Shown here piece by piece: positions 1 through 10,967 of a stretch of 64,000 nucleotides of DNA (within the stretch, counting starts at the first letter, position 1; each line of letters opens with the position of its first letter). The translations under genes and the position numbers were made by a program. Source of the DNA: Stropharia rugosoannulata. Its lineage: Eukaryota; Basidiomycota; Agaricomycetes; Agaricales; Strophariaceae. Below the pieces are notes generated by a model. That model had not been told where the DNA came from and did not search any database. It worked only from the letters and a program-made list of their open reading frames with translations. The stretch spans positions 62,001-126,000 of the forward strand of contig JANCIK010000010.1 of the NCBI GenBank assembly GCA_028532985.1, in the 5' to 3' direction.

Positions 1-1260
1 ACAGTCTGGGGCACAGAGGCGCATATGCCACGCGCAAACTGCTGATGGAGTGCTTCTGGTGGCCAGAGCTGGAGCGGGATGTCTACTGGTATGTCAAGAC
101 ATGCCATGTGTGTCAGCTGAGGCAAAAGACCATCATCCAGATTCCGCGGACAGAGACACATACGCCGTCCATCTTCCAGCAGCTACATGTGGACACTATG
201 CACATGTCACCTGCCTCAAATGGGTACAACTACATAGTGCACGGGCGGTGCGCACTGAGCTCATGGGTGGAAGGTCGTCCCCTGAAGAAAGAGAATGCAA
301 GGGCAATAGCGCAGTGGATGTTTGAGGATATTATCTGCCACTGGGGATGCCTTAGAGAGATAATCACGGATAACGGTGGACCGTTCCGCGCAGCGCTCAA
401 GTACTTAGAAAGGAAGTATGGTATTACAGGGATTACCATCTCAGCGTACAACTCTCAGGCGAACGGAAAGATAGAGCGGCCCCATTGGGACATCAGACAA
501 ATGTTGTGGAAAGCGTGTGGTGGTACCGAGGGCGCACATAAGCGCTGGAGCAAGTTCTTCTACCATGTGCTGTGGGCGGACCGCGTTACAGTGCGCCGCG
601 GATTTGGGTGTTCACCCTTCTTCATGGTCACTGGCGCGCACCCGATCCTACCGCTGGACATCGCTGAGGCGACGTGGCTGGTCAAGTTACCAGATCGCGT
701 ACTTACTACAGAGGAGTTAGTAGGGTATCGTGCGCGCGCGCTGGCCAAGCATAGGGACACAGTGGAGGAAATGCGTCAGCGGGTGTCAAAGATAAAGCGG
801 GATGCTATCAGAGAGTTCGAGTGGAAACACTCCGCTAAGATCAGAGACTATGCGTTCAAACCTGGCGATGTCGTACTGATGCGTAACTCGGGCATTGAGT
901 CCAGCTTAAATCGCAAAATGTTGGCACGCTGGAATGGACCATACATCGTCATCGCGCGGAAGGAAGGAGGCAGCTTATCTAGTCGCTGAGCTGGATGGGT
1001 TGGTGCTGAAAGACAAAGTCGCAGCATTCCGCTTAATACCCTACTTTGCCAGGTGCCAGCTGAAGCTGCCAGCGGACTTAGACGATATCATTGATCAAAC
1101 GCGCAAGAACCTCAACAAGATGATGTCAGCGCCAGACTACGAGCCGGCCATACCTAAAGACTATATTTTTGATGAACCAGGAGTGGTTTCAGGCAGCGGC
1201 CAAGTCCCAGCGGATGAAGATGATGATGATGAGGATGGGTGGGCGGAGCCCGCTGCTTAG
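1..1260 (+). pseudogene. Ty3 element A: 3' part of pol (integrase)
   Basis: This is the C-terminal half of a Ty3/gypsy Pol polyprotein, entering from outside the window. The frame from 45 shows the integrase zinc-binding pair (CHVC), then the DDE core with D in VDTMHM, D in TDNGG and E in GKIERPH, the usual order for retroviral-type integrase that inserts cDNA into chromosomal DNA. The reading frame breaks near 970, where one extra base (or loss of two) moves translation to the frame of 934-1260, which supplies the C-terminal tail KDKVAAFRLIPYFA and an acidic end. The intact-frame homologue at 17065-18537 (element B) is about 85-90% similar by eye and runs straight through this point, so I read this copy as frameshifted. 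It converges with the antisense gene ending at 1381, 120 bp away. Confidence in family is high. Confidence 0.9.
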
Positions 1261-1380
1261 AGGCGCAAAGTAGAAAAGGGGACCACAATAGAATATATTG
1301 GGTAAACTAAAGGAGAAAGGTACAAAAGAAACTAGCTAAGGACCACTCTGAGGTGCTCAGCAGAGTAATTAAGAGGGCCA

Positions 1381-2698
1381 TCACTGCGGCGCGGGCTCCT
1401 CAGTGGGACTGGTCCCAGTCAAATCCAAGCTGCGCTGTAAAGTCTCTAACTCTTTAACAAGCAGAGCGCGGCACTTCAGGATGAAGTCAATTTTGTGCAA
1501 GTCACAGATGATCTCAGCCTGCAAGTCTCCGATGAGACGGCGGGTGACGAGCTCAGATGGGTTCCTGGTGTTCAGCAGTTCCTTAATGAGGTTGGTAGCA
1601 GCGTCGAGACAGGCATTGACTTTGTCATTCGAGAGAGTAAGATTGGTACCTAAAAGAAGATGAAATAGTTCAGCGGATGCAACAGAGAAGAGTGAGGGCA
1701 AAGAGCGCACCCTGTACAATGAAAGGAGAATCGGCGAAAGTAGGAACGCCGTCAGCGCCGAGATGGGCCTTCTTAGAGGAAGCGTCGTGGAACGGTGTGT
1801 CACACGGAGAGCGCCGGTTGTCAGAAGAGCGGAGTATCATGCCGCGGCCAAGCACACGAGTGCGATGTCCGCTGGCCTGAGTGCGCTCCCACTGACATAG
1901 AAGTAAGAAAGTAACGAGAGAGGGAAGACGCAACAGAACGAACCTGACGAGGAGTGTTGGGAGGAGGCGCTGAGCGCTTCTTCGGAGGACTAGGCTCTGG
2001 GGTATTCTGGCGGCTAGGTACCCCGCCCTCAGTGGCAGCGTCGATCTTGTCATCGAGGGCCATCTTTTTAAGGAGAAGGTACAGCTGCATGTTAGTAATA
2101 TCTAAAAGGGTGAAGGAAGTCAGTCACACCTTGTCGTCATCGGAATTGGGGGATGAGGTACCTCCAGGGGCAGAGACCGTCTCAGGATCAGCAGCGGAGA
2201 GCGAGAGGAGGTGAACGTTGCGCTGAGCGGATGGTTAGTAAAAAGATAAAGAGAGGCAGCAAGCACACAGCGTACTGGTCCAGTGGGAGTGTGCATGCGC
2301 TGACGCGAAGCAGCGGCTTGTGCTTTTAAAACTTGCTCATGCAGAGTGATAAAAGTGTTGGCAGCGGGAGAGAAAGTGCGGAAGTGGTGATCCGCCTCTA
2401 AGGAGGTGTAGATGGCACGCGTCTTGTTGAGAATATCAACAGCTTCGCTGTTATTGATAATACGAGTAATGCTGCTGTGGGGATCACGCCAGCGGTTCTA
2501 AAAAGTTCGAGTGGTCAGCAGGGTAAAAGGCCCAGTGGACCAGCTGAGTGCTGTGCGTACTAAGTCAATAGCCAGAAGCTCGAGGCTCCCGGTATAGTTG
2601 GAAGGCATGGTGGAAGCCAAGCCTCTGATATCTTGGATTAATGCCAGCTGGTGCTTGACATTACTAAAGTTGTACAGTGGAGCGGGTGCGTTGGACAT
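1381..2698 (-). CDS. Element A antisense cassette gene g4 (spliced, unknown function)
   Basis: A multi-exon gene on the strand opposite to element A pol. Exon 1 (2561-2698) starts MSNAPAPLYN and ends at donor GTACGC; a 63-bp intron (2498-2560) follows, then exons carrying NRWRDPHSS, a QLYLLLKKMALDDK segment, PSRQNTPEPSPPKK (Ser/Pro-rich, basic), a segment ending SPFIVQG, and the final exon DKVNACLDAA ... LDLTGTSPTEEPAPQ ending at 1381. The same exons and intron positions are seen in element B at 14988-16936, which is the best evidence that this is a real, spliced gene and not a shadow. At least six exons are implied. I see no in-frame stop in the exons checked. I recognise no domain; the last exon is strongly helical. 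It lies 120 bp from the convergent pol stop. Function unknown. Confidence 0.72.
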
Positions 2699-3141
2699 GA
2701 GTGGCTAAGTGATTAAAAGTATGACAGTAGGGCATATATATATAGGCTCAGCGGAGCGCAGAGGACCTAATGAGGAGCGGCCTGCAGCGAGGAATGTGGC
2801 ATCCCAGCGGACCAGACTCCCAGCGGGGTTATGGTATGAACGCTGGAGGTAGAAACAGACCACCACATGCAGGCTCGCATAAAACAGGGTGCAGAGCGGG
2901 AGCAGTTGAGAGACGAAATGAGATCCAGCGGAGCCGGAAGCGCTCAGCGGAGGCTGATTGTGTGATTACCGCATTTGGAAAAATTATGTCCGAATCAGGT
3001 ATTGGCACCGACAATACATAGTGCCTAACTAGATACTTGTCATTTCAAATAGCTATGGAGGCACCACATGTAGAGCCATTTACTCTGGTTACTGTAACAA
3101 GGGGTACTCTACGGAGTAAACCAAGGAAGGGGCGCAATGCC
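2699..3141. other. Intergenic spacer of cassette A, rich in CCGCTGAGCG motif
   Basis: No coding sequence supported. It separates g3 (ending 3142) and g4 (starting 2698) of the A cassette and holds the g4 upstream region with a TATATATATA run near 2736-2745. Copies of the A-family motif, on this strand as CTCAGCGG or CCAGCGG, occur near 2741, 2802, 2819, 2932 and 2945. Confidence 0.6.
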
Positions 3142-3686
3142 TCAAGCATCCTGACATAATCTTGGTCTCAGCGCAGCGGAGAAGGAAGAGAAAAGAGGAC
3201 AGACAGGGAAGAAGTCCTCCTGGTAGAAATGCTGGGCGGCATAATGGAGGCGTTGAAAGTGTTCGGTGTGATTAAGAACGCCGTAGCGCTCAGCGTTGTT
3301 GGTACCACACAGACGAAGCACAAGTTCAGTGTAATACAGCTGAGCGCAGAGATGAGAAAGAAGCGGTGAATGACAGGTGGACTCAGTCAGCTCTAGGCCG
3401 CGCTGCGCGGACTACTCAGTGGGAGTGCATGGACAATGGAGAAGGAGCTTACAGCGTGATCTTGAACTCGGTTAAGCAGCAGGAGGCAGACACTCATGGG
3501 TAGCTGTTCCTCTGCAGCAGAGTCCAGAATATAGTGAAGGGCAGTTATATAGATTCGGCATACTCGGGCTACATCGTGGGGAGGAATGTCGCTTAGCAGA
3601 CGACGGGACAAAGCATCGAGACGAAGGATGCGAGGATTGGAATGTGCAAGTAATAAGAGATTACTCTCAGCGGACAAGGAGGGCAT
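3142..3686 (-). CDS. Element A antisense cassette gene g3 (spliced, unknown function)
   Basis: The first exon begins MPSLSAESNL at 3686 and runs through RVCRIYITALHYILDSAAEEQLPMSV to an intron near 3450. A later exon supplies FYQEDFFP, and a last tiny exon adds Asp-Ala-stop (stop at 3142-3144). The B copy (13940-14489) has the same three-exon layout, down to a two-codon terminal exon (Asp-Val-stop), so the intron structure is conserved between families. No recognised domain; the protein is mostly helical with a conserved cysteine in RVCRIYI. It sits between g2 and g4 in the same orientation with short spacers. Role unknown; the conserved order with its neighbours suggests they act together. 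Confidence 0.68.
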
Positions 3687-3755
3687 GTTGACGTATATGA
3701 ATACAGACAGAGGGAGTTATATTATATACGAAGATGGTCAGCGCAGCGGACCACC

Positions 3756-4227
3756 CTAATCAGAGCACACATCGTCTACGATGAGCGCGGCATCAGGGTC
3801 CACTTCTTGAACATTGGCTGCAATTCGCTCAGAAGAAGGCAGCAGATGGAATGGCATGCCCAGATGACTGTATCGGTCGAGGACCCGTAAGGCGGCATTA
3901 CTGAGTAGGCATGGGTTGAAGTGATCATCACTGAACTTCCGCTGAGCGCGGGCCTCGTAAAACATGATGGTCATGAGGAACGCCAGAAACTGGCGATTAA
4001 AGTCGATGAATCTCAGCGGAAGGGCGATGCGGTCCTGTGGGGATGGTCAGCGGAGGGGAATCTACGAAACTGAGCCTTACCAGCGTGTGGACAACGGCCT
4101 GCGCTGACTGCAAAGGCAGGTGAATTGTAGTTTCAGCAGAGTCCTCGGTGAGCTCAGCATGGACAGCCAGCTGCTTGAGGATCGTGGTGAACTGGCGGGC
4201 GACGTTGGTATGCTGATAACGCTGCAT
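3756..4227 (-). CDS. Element A antisense cassette gene g2 (spliced, unknown function)
   Basis: Starts MQRYQHTNVARQFTTI at 4227. Exon 1 ends at VVHTL, a roughly 50-bp intron with GTAAGG donor and CACAG acceptor follows, and exon 2 continues DRIALPLRFIDFNRQFL ... FYEARAQRKFSDDHF to VDPDAALIVDDVCSD. The B copy (13390-13869) has the intron at the identical codon (51 bp there) and 60-70% similar residues, so both the gene and its splicing are supported by comparison. The ATG is preceded by a TATAAA box and a hairpin at 4260-4305. No recognised domain. Appears intact. Function unknown. Confidence 0.72.
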
Positions 4228-4254
4228 TTAAAAATGAAGGGTTAAGAAAGGAAT

Positions 4255-4305
4255 AGACTGTCAACTGGGGACAGTTGAATTTATAGTGGGGGGAGAGCCC
4301 ACAGG
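4255..4305. promoter_or_regulatory. Internal polypurine tract / TATA / hairpin of element A
   Basis: Read on the - strand this is a C-tract, CACTATAAATT, then the perfect hairpin CAACTG-TCCC-CAGTTG, followed within about 60 bp by the g2 start codon. The TATAAATT is a plausible core promoter for g2. Read on the + strand, the direction of element A genomic RNA, it is TATAGTGGGGGGAGAG, almost the same as the polypurine tract beside the 3' LTR of element B. The same block is conserved in B at 13333-13367. It may be both an antisense promoter and a second (central-type) polypurine tract. The dual role is inference. Confidence 0.55.
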
Positions 4306-4624
4306 GGAGGAAGACATCCGCTGGCACGTGTTAAGAAAAGGTCCGCTCAGCGGACTTAGCAGGCGCTCAGTAAAAAGTAGAGAATAAGAGGGGACTTAGA
4401 AAGAATCAGAATACAGGGGAAAACAGAAAAAGCAGATAGAAGTCTGGACAGTTTGTAAAAACTCAGAGGAGCCCAGGGACCTCACACCAACACAAGAGGG
4501 AGACAACAAGAAGCATATTTGATATTGGACATAATCTACTTTACATATGCTAGATAAAGTAGGGAAGAAAGAAAGACTGGTACAAAATAAGAGAGAACAA
4601 TAGTCCACTGAGAGCACGCGCCGA

Positions 4625-5301
4625 TCAGACGTCATCCTCGGGAGCCTCCTCGGCGTCCACTTTGCTGGGGACGCGGGAAGGGGTCAACTTGGGTATGCGA
4701 GGGCGAGGTGTAGGGCGAGGTGGGGCAACCCCTTTGCCTTTGGAAGAGGAAGGCGCAGGACTGGGAGCGGGGCGCACAGTGCTCTTGCCCATAGAAGAAG
4801 TCAGCGTGGAGCTTGGGGCAGAGCGCGCGGTGGTACTAGGACCGGGAGCGGACCCAAGAAGGACCTGGGAGATGGTTTCCTCGGAGAGCGGGTCGGATAC
4901 AACTTTCTTGGAGGACTTCTTCTTCTTTCGCTTTTCAGCAGTGGTAAAATCTTCTAAGGTCTGAGCCTCGGTAGGCTGCGCGGAAGGAACAAAGGAGGCG
5001 GGATCGAAGCGGGGGTGCGCGGGGTCGTAGAAGCGAGAGACGGGGATGACGCTGGGAGGAGCTTCCAAGTCCAACAGCACGCAAAGGCGAGTGTACATGT
5101 CACGAACGAGCTCTAAGTCCAGCGAGCGGAGGGCATCCAAGGTCTCGCTATCCGAGAAACGACGACCGATAAGGACGGCGGTAGGGAGCGTAGCGGCCAT
5201 AGCGCGCGCCAACTGTGCAAGCTCCATCAACTGAGCAAGGTAGAGGCGCTCCGCGCTCCTGCGCTGTTCTTCCGCGACACGAGCTTGATCTTCGAAGACG
5301 G
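4625..5301 (-). pseudogene. Element A antisense cassette gene g1, last exon, 5' truncated
   Basis: Homologue of the last exon of the zinc-cluster gene g1 of element B (12459-12991). Shared core: ELAQLARAMAATLPT..LIG.RF.D...DALRS.DLE, followed by a low-complexity basic and Ser/Pro-rich tail ending EEAPEDDV. The tail contains KRKKKKSSKK, a probable nuclear localisation signal. The upstream exons, which in B carry the six-cysteine cluster, are missing because the sequence is cut at 5301 by an LTR fragment inserted at the tetramer ACGG (5298-5301). The remaining exon is open. Between it and g2 (4306-4624) I see only AT-rich intergenic sequence. Confidence 0.7.
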
Positions 5302-5360
5302 TGAGAGGTCTACTGCGTAGCTAGACTCGAAATCGCGAAACACAACGCACACACACACCC
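5302..5360 (-). repeat. B-type LTR fragment (59 bp)
   Basis: Nearly identical to the first 60 bp of the LTR at 9215-10412 (starts TGAGAGGTCTACTGCG). It sits directly after ACGG, a CG-centred tetramer like the other LTR target sites. The fragment stops at ACCCAG, where the sequence passes without a gap into the integrase of element D; ACCCAG is shared by both partners, so this is a microhomology junction. Confidence 0.85.
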
Positions 5361-6118
5361 AGTTGGGGTCTCTGTCACATACAATCGACGCTGGTAGCCT
5401 GTGTAGTCTCACAATTTCTCGCCTGTACACCCATGACAGCTCAGATGCCGTCATCCGTGTATTCACTGGGATTAAGTGCACCATACTAGTCATTTGGCAG
5501 ATGATAACCCATAAATAGTTATACCCCTTGACCTCTGGGAATGGGCCGATGAAATCCATGCCAATAGAGTCCCATGGTTTCATAGGTATGGGTAGAGGAT
5601 GTAACTTCCCTGTGGGGTGCTGGTTAGAGCCCTTAGTCATTTGACATGTTATACATGTCTTGCACCAATCCTCCAGATCCTGGCCCATTTTCGGCCACCA
5701 ATACCATTGGCGTACATACGAGTGTGTTTTGTGTAGGGCAAAGTGACCCACAACTGAGTGTGCCTGATCAATCAATTGAGTAATTAATCCTCGATCGGTT
5801 TGTGGCATACATACAACTTGTTCTCCCTTTGTGTTGAGCCGGTGTATCAACCCACGCTCAAAGAAGAAATCTTTGTATTCTGTTGGATTTGCTATAATGG
5901 GTTCTTAGAACTTGTTGGTCTTATAACCCTCGCGAATCTGGCCCAGAAATGGATCCTCACTCAAAACTCTCGGGGGTGGCGTATTGAACTCATGTAGCAG
6001 TGCTTCCCCTAATGTCATATATGGCTTGCGTGCACTAATTAATGCCGCTGCTGTATGTATACGGCTGTTGTTGGCCAGCTGTAGGGTTTGGGGCATGCAG
6101 TGCATCTGCCTCTGCCGT
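5361..6118 (-). pseudogene. Ty3 element D: integrase region (decayed, split)
   Basis: Integrase part of a Ty3/gypsy Pol distinct from A-C. The frame 5850-5361 shows the HHCC zinc module (H in SVVGHFALHKTH, then CKTCITC), the first catalytic Asp in SIGMDFIGPFP and the start of the second block at CDRDPNW, where the homology is cut by the LTR fragment junction at 5361. The third catalytic residue and the C-terminal domain are absent. Upstream frames at 5905-6168 hold the RNase H to integrase linker. The solo LTR 6119-7533 separates this part from the reverse transcriptase/RNase H half. Non-functional. Confidence 0.85.
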
Positions 6119-7533
6119 TGAGAGGTCTGCCGCAGGGCTAGACTCGAATCACGAGAAACACAACACACACAACCCCAGCGGAGCGAGATCCTATCCCTTA
6201 GATCGAGCGACGCTCTTCAGCTAAGTGGATTATAGATGTCTACGCTTCTCCTGGTCCTCTCCGCTGAGCGGACTGTGATGTTTAAGAGTCTCGTAAGTTC
6301 AGTCCAGATGTCCGCTGTACAGTGCCTGCAAGTTCGTTTTTAAGGAGGGGTTTAATTCTAGAAGTCTCAGATTAATGCCTGGGCGACCTCCGCTGAGCGC
6401 AGGGTATCGATAGTAATGTATAGTTTTGATGGTGGCTCCGCGGGGCTTATTCCGCTGAGTGGGTTTGAGGTCCGGTGACCGATGCAGATGCTCACACAAG
6501 CTGGTATTCCCAATTGTGCCTCGCTCCGCTGACTATCCAAAGTCGTTCCGCTGGGACTGTCCAAAGTCCTATTCCGCTGAGGCTATCCAGAACCTCGTTC
6601 ACCCGGTGGTGCAGTCTCAATTCACAAAACACTACAGCGCGAGTTTTCGTACACGGTTGCACTGACTCCCCGCTGAGCTCTCCAAATGACCTGGTGGCCA
6701 GAAGCTATCCAAAACTTCTATGATTCACAATACACTTCACAGTAAAGACCCTAACAAAAGCTAAACACAGCCCGCTGACGGTCTGGGACGGAGCCCAACA
6801 CACAGATCTAGTGGGTAGACAATTGCTTGATTTCCGTAGTTACAATTACAAGTTTATATAGACGCGCGCTGTGTACTAATTTAGGTGGAGAGTAAATACT
6901 AGCAACGCCGGACCAAAGGTCCGCTGAGCGCATGTGCCTCCGCTGGGCGTTTTGATGACTACCCCGCTGAGCGCGACCTGACCTCGTTGTGTTACCTAGC
7001 CTCCGCCGAGAGACGCCATTGAACTCCGCTGAGCGGTTCCTTCTGGGTTATTGAGATCTGGTTACCGCTGCCAAAGTTCCCCAGCGGAGTCTGTGCTGTG
7101 TGCATTAGTCATTCCCTCGGGCATCACACGCTCCAGCGCGTGCGCCACGGTCACCTGACGAGTGGACTTAGGCAAATTTCGCCTTCGTGATGTGTTCCGC
7201 TGAGCCCCTTTGAGACGCCGTCTACACACAGTCCTGCTCGTCGCCTTTGATATTTTCGCTCAGCTGTACTCCTGCCTTCCGCTGGGACGACAGTAACCGT
7301 TATGTGCTCCGCTGACAGCTATTCCGGGTACTTCAACTGTGTACTTATGACCCGTACAGTCCGCTGAACCCCACGCCACCGTCCGCTGAGCACATGGGTG
7401 AAAGATTTGTGATACACGCGCTGAGCGCTGAGGCAGCTGACCAGGCTAGTCACCGCTCCGCTGTACCCTTGCACACCAGCCCAAAACGCCCGCTGTGGCC
7501 ACTTACAGCCTTGGTGTCGACGCAAGCCTGTCA
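6119..7533 (-). repeat. Solo LTR, A type, with perfect 4-bp TSD CCGT
   Basis: 1415 bp, begins TGAGAGGTCTGCC and ends GCCTGTCA. It is flanked by CCGT at 6115-6118 and CCGT at 7534-7537. It aligns along its length with the B-type LTRs at 9215 and 54867 (shared blocks include CTAGTGGGTAGACAATTGCTT and AGTAAATACTAGCAACG) but is longer and carries more than 20 copies of the hexamer CCGCTG, typically as TCCGCTGAGCG, where B LTRs carry GCGCGC-type motifs. It interrupts element D between RNase H and integrase. Orientation is inferred from the polypurine tract beside the related B LTR. Confidence 0.88.
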
Positions 7534-7537
7534 CCGT

Positions 7538-9129
7538 CTGGGGCTCGACCACATCCTGTAATTGCCGCAAGCAAGCGCTCCTGCATACTGCGCCCCCTGC
7601 TTCCCCCATGGCCCGGATGTCGTCAGCATGGGGGAATGCTTCCTTGTAACGTGGTACAGGTAAGTCATCCCCATTTTTATCGATGTGTACATTGGCACTG
7701 ACATACTCATGCGCTGCATATGTGTCACTGTCTGTGTTGTTCTCATAATATTGTGATAGGCAGTCTGCTATTTTGTTTAGTTCACCTTTCACATAAGTGA
7801 TATCAAACGAGAAGCGAGATAAATAATCAAGCCATTGTTGTTGTCTGTTGCTCAAGGTCAATTGGGTCTTAAAAAACTCAAGAGCCTTATGATCAGTGAT
7901 AATATGAATTTTATAGTCCACTAGTTTATCCTCCCACTTGATGAGAGCTTCCAGTATGGCAAGGGTTTCTAGTTGGTGGACAGCATAATTGTGTTGTGCT
8001 GTTGTGAATTTTCTGGACATGAATCCGGCTGGTTTACAATCCTGCCAACTCGGTCCTTGTCCATACATAGCCCCAATGCCAGATTTAGAGGCATCACAAA
8101 TAACCCATATAGGTTGGCCTGTTTCGGTTTTATAGGCTGTAGGATGGGGGTCTTGGTGCATAATTGCTTGATGGTTTCAAAGCACCGTAGATGAATTGGG
8201 CACCACATGAATGGGGCGCCATTTTGACTCATTGATAGCAGTGGTCCAGTGTACACAGATAAATTAGGTAGGAAGTTCCCCACATAATTTACTAATCCCA
8301 CAAACCTCTGTATGTCATTATAGTTTCTGGGCATACACCAGTTACGGATATGCTCCAGTTTATCTTCGTCAGGGTGTATTCCATTATGATCAATGATATG
8401 ACCCAAGCAGTCTACTCGAGACGCATATAGTTCGCACTTGGTCCATTTCAAGTATAATTGATGATCCCTCAGCCTATCAAATACAATCTTCAGGTAATGT
8501 TCATGTTCCTCGATTGACTCTGAGTATATAAATATATCGTCTAAATACACATGTAGGAATATACCTATGCAATCTCGAAATATGAACATCATCATCCTTT
8601 GGAATGTGGATGGTGCATTACAATCTCCTTGCTGTACTACGTTGCTCACATATGTCCCAGCAATGGTGCTGAATGCTGTTTTATGTACATCCTCCGGTTG
8701 TATATGTACTTGTTCGTATGTGTCTGTCAGATCTATTTTTGATCGGAATCAGGCTCGTGCCACGTCTTCCCGGATCACTTCTTGGTCTGGCAGAGGTGTT
8801 ACGTCCTTAATTGTGTTGTCATTACGCTGTCTGCAGTCAATGACTGTGCGTAATTTCCCATCCTTCTTTGGGATGCACATAAGTGGTGCAGCCTGCGAAG
8901 CACTGCTGGGCATCCACCATCCTGCGGTATTAAGTTTCTCGTGGAATTCTTTCCTTAATGATTGTGGGCACCTGGGTACGTGATGTGAATATCTCTTATT
9001 TTCATCTATAAGATGTATTTCATGATTAATATCTCGGAATGGTGGTAATTTGGATGGTGTGCCATTCACCATGTCATTGTACTCTTCCTTCCATTTCTCT
9101 TGCAATGTTGGGATATCTGCCTCTCTCGG
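7538..9129 (-). pseudogene. Ty3 element D: reverse transcriptase and RNase H (decayed)
   Basis: The frame 9129-8652 holds the RT N-terminal blocks (PLMCIPKKDGKLRTVIDCRQRN, PLPDQE); 8649-7969 holds the palm with the catalytic YLDDIFIYS and LGHIIDHNGI; 8161-7540 holds RNase H (ICDASKSGIGAMYGQ, QLETLAILEAL, ITDHKALEFF). There is an in-frame TGA at 8749-8751 (an arginine is expected before FRSKIDLTD, so probably CGA to TGA) and a frameshift near 8130 between RT and RNase H. The 5' end (protease, gag) is cut at 9129 by a C-type LTR fragment. The palm motif is intact but the gene cannot be translated through. Together with 5361-6118 it is one split old copy. Confidence 0.88.
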
Positions 9130-9214
9130 TGTGAGGGGCTGGGGCTGGCCCCTCGTGAAAACAAGAAAAACCATAAGGTTTAGAACATAGATACACAAGA
9201 AGCAACATATCCGC
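9130..9214 (+). repeat. C-type LTR fragment (first 85 bp)
   Basis: Matches the first 85 bp of the element C LTR (TGTGAGGGGCTGGGGCTGG...). Preceded by TCGG (9126-9129), a CG-centred tetramer, in element D. It is cut at CCGC (9211-9214), where the B element 3' LTR begins, so a C-family insertion predates element B here. Confidence 0.87.
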
Positions 9215-10412
9215 TGAGAGGTCTACTGCGTAGCTAGACTCGAAATCACGAAACACAACGCACACACACACCCAGCGGAGCGAGATCCTATCCCTTAGAT
9301 CGAGCGAACGCCCTCAACTAAATGGCTAGTATAATCTGTGCTCTGCTCTGGTTCCCGTTCATGCGATGTGCGAACCTCGTGTCCTCTAGTCTTTGTAATA
9401 GCAAGTAGTGCCTGCAAGTTTGTTTGTAAGGAGGGGTTTAATTCTAGTAAATCTCAGATAGAGCTCGGTTGATAGTGGCGTGCGCTAGGCAAAATGATAA
9501 ATGAAATAAGTTGTTTTTAGCAAACGGCTTCGCTGCGCGCACTTCCGGGTCCGGTGACCTCGTGCGATGCGCAGACTCTCCAAAGTCCAACAATCCAAGA
9601 CTCTCCAAAGTCTTTCACCCAGCGGTGCAGTCTCACAGTCTAAACACTACAGTGCGAGTTTCCGTACACGGTTGTACTGACTCCTCACTGAGCTCTCCAA
9701 ATGACCCAGTGGCCAGAAGCTATCCAAAACTCCTATGATTCACAAATACTTCACAGTTAAAACCCTAACAAAAGCTAAACACAGTCCGCTGACGGCCTGG
9801 GACAGAACCCAGCACACAGATCTAGTGGGTAGACAATTGCTTAGATTACTATAGACCAAAATACAGGTTTATATGCGATGCGCGCATGTGTACTAATAAT
9901 AAGGTAAAGTAAATACTAGCAATGCACGGCCAAAGGTCCGTGCATCGCATCTGGGCTCCCCTTCGAGTGTCCTGGTCCCTTGGCATTCGCTGCGCGTACG
10001 TCGTTCGTTCCCTCGGGCTTTTGCGCGTCCTTTTGATGCGCGCCGCCACGGTCACATGATGTGTGGACTTAGGCAAATTCTGCCTTTGCGATGCGCGCAC
10101 AGCCCTTCACACCACCCTTGGTACTTGCTCAGCTGTACTCACACCGTACTTCGCTGGTGCTTAACTGTTCTATGCTTTCCTGATCGCTTGCACAGAGGGC
10201 CAAACTATGCACTTTCAACTGTACAGTTCGCTGACCAATCCCTCTCGCGATACGGTGCGCGCAGGCGCTTATAGTCATGATGCTCGCGCGCTGATAACTA
10301 TAGACTACGAGGCAGGCTCAACTCTAGTCCCTCTTGTGTTTTCCTGCGCGCCGCTATTCCCTTAATGGAACTTCTGACGGTTTACGTCCGTAGCTAAAAA
10401 GCAGCCCTGTCA
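9215..10412 (-). repeat. 3' LTR of Ty3 element B
   Basis: 1198 bp, TGAGAGG...CCCTGTCA on the + strand; in element orientation it starts TGACAGGG and ends CCTCTCA. The polypurine tract lies directly against its 10412 end, which fixes the orientation and shows it is the 3' LTR of the element whose pol runs leftward from 20794. The left flank CCGC (9211-9214) is the target tetramer. Rich in GCGCGC cores (for example near 9533, 9883, 10046, 10088, 10255). The 5' LTR is not in the window because the upstream end of B is lost at 32908-32911. Confidence 0.88.
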
Positions 10413-10452
10413 TCTCCCCCCCACTAAAATCTTGACTGTCCTCAGTCAATTC
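10413..10452 (-). promoter_or_regulatory. Polypurine tract and hairpin of element B
   Basis: On the element (-) strand the sequence reads TTTTAGTGGGGGGGGAGA and then the LTR start TGACAGG, the classic arrangement for plus-strand priming. Next to it is the hairpin TTGACTG-TCCT-CAGTCAA. The same tract-plus-hairpin combination, with compensating stem changes, recurs inside the cassette at 13333-13367 and in A at 4255-4305. Confidence 0.8.
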
Positions 10453-10967
10453 TAGATGCGCGCATCTCTTCTTTGATAGCAGTTCAACATTATCCCGTTT
10501 TCCTGTACTATGGCTCAGCTACTGCCTTATGCGGTCATTACGGCGCCTCCGCTCGAGTCACTTTCTCTATCCATCCTCCTTGCTTCCTTTTTCAGGTATC
10601 CCCGCCTGACTTTTCTTGACTAGCTTATTTTAGGCAACCACCACCGCACTCATACGCACACTGCACTTCCCACTGACTTCCTTCTTGGATCCTTTGCCTA
10701 ATCAGGCCTTTTCTTTTCCTTTTCTGAACCTTGCTGGACCTTCTTTTGGCGTTATGCTGTTCTAGCATATTACCGGTAAGTTTACTCAACATATGCTCAT
10801 CGCCGTCCGCTTCTCTCATACTCCAGAATTTTCCTCCGCCATTCTCTCCTGCGTATATAACCAGTTCCCTTGCCCTTCTCGTTCTTTCTTTCTCTCGCTT
10901 CCCTCTCTAAGTCCCTACTGCTTCCCTCTTATTACTTTACTCTCCCATCCTGGACCACAAGAGCTTC

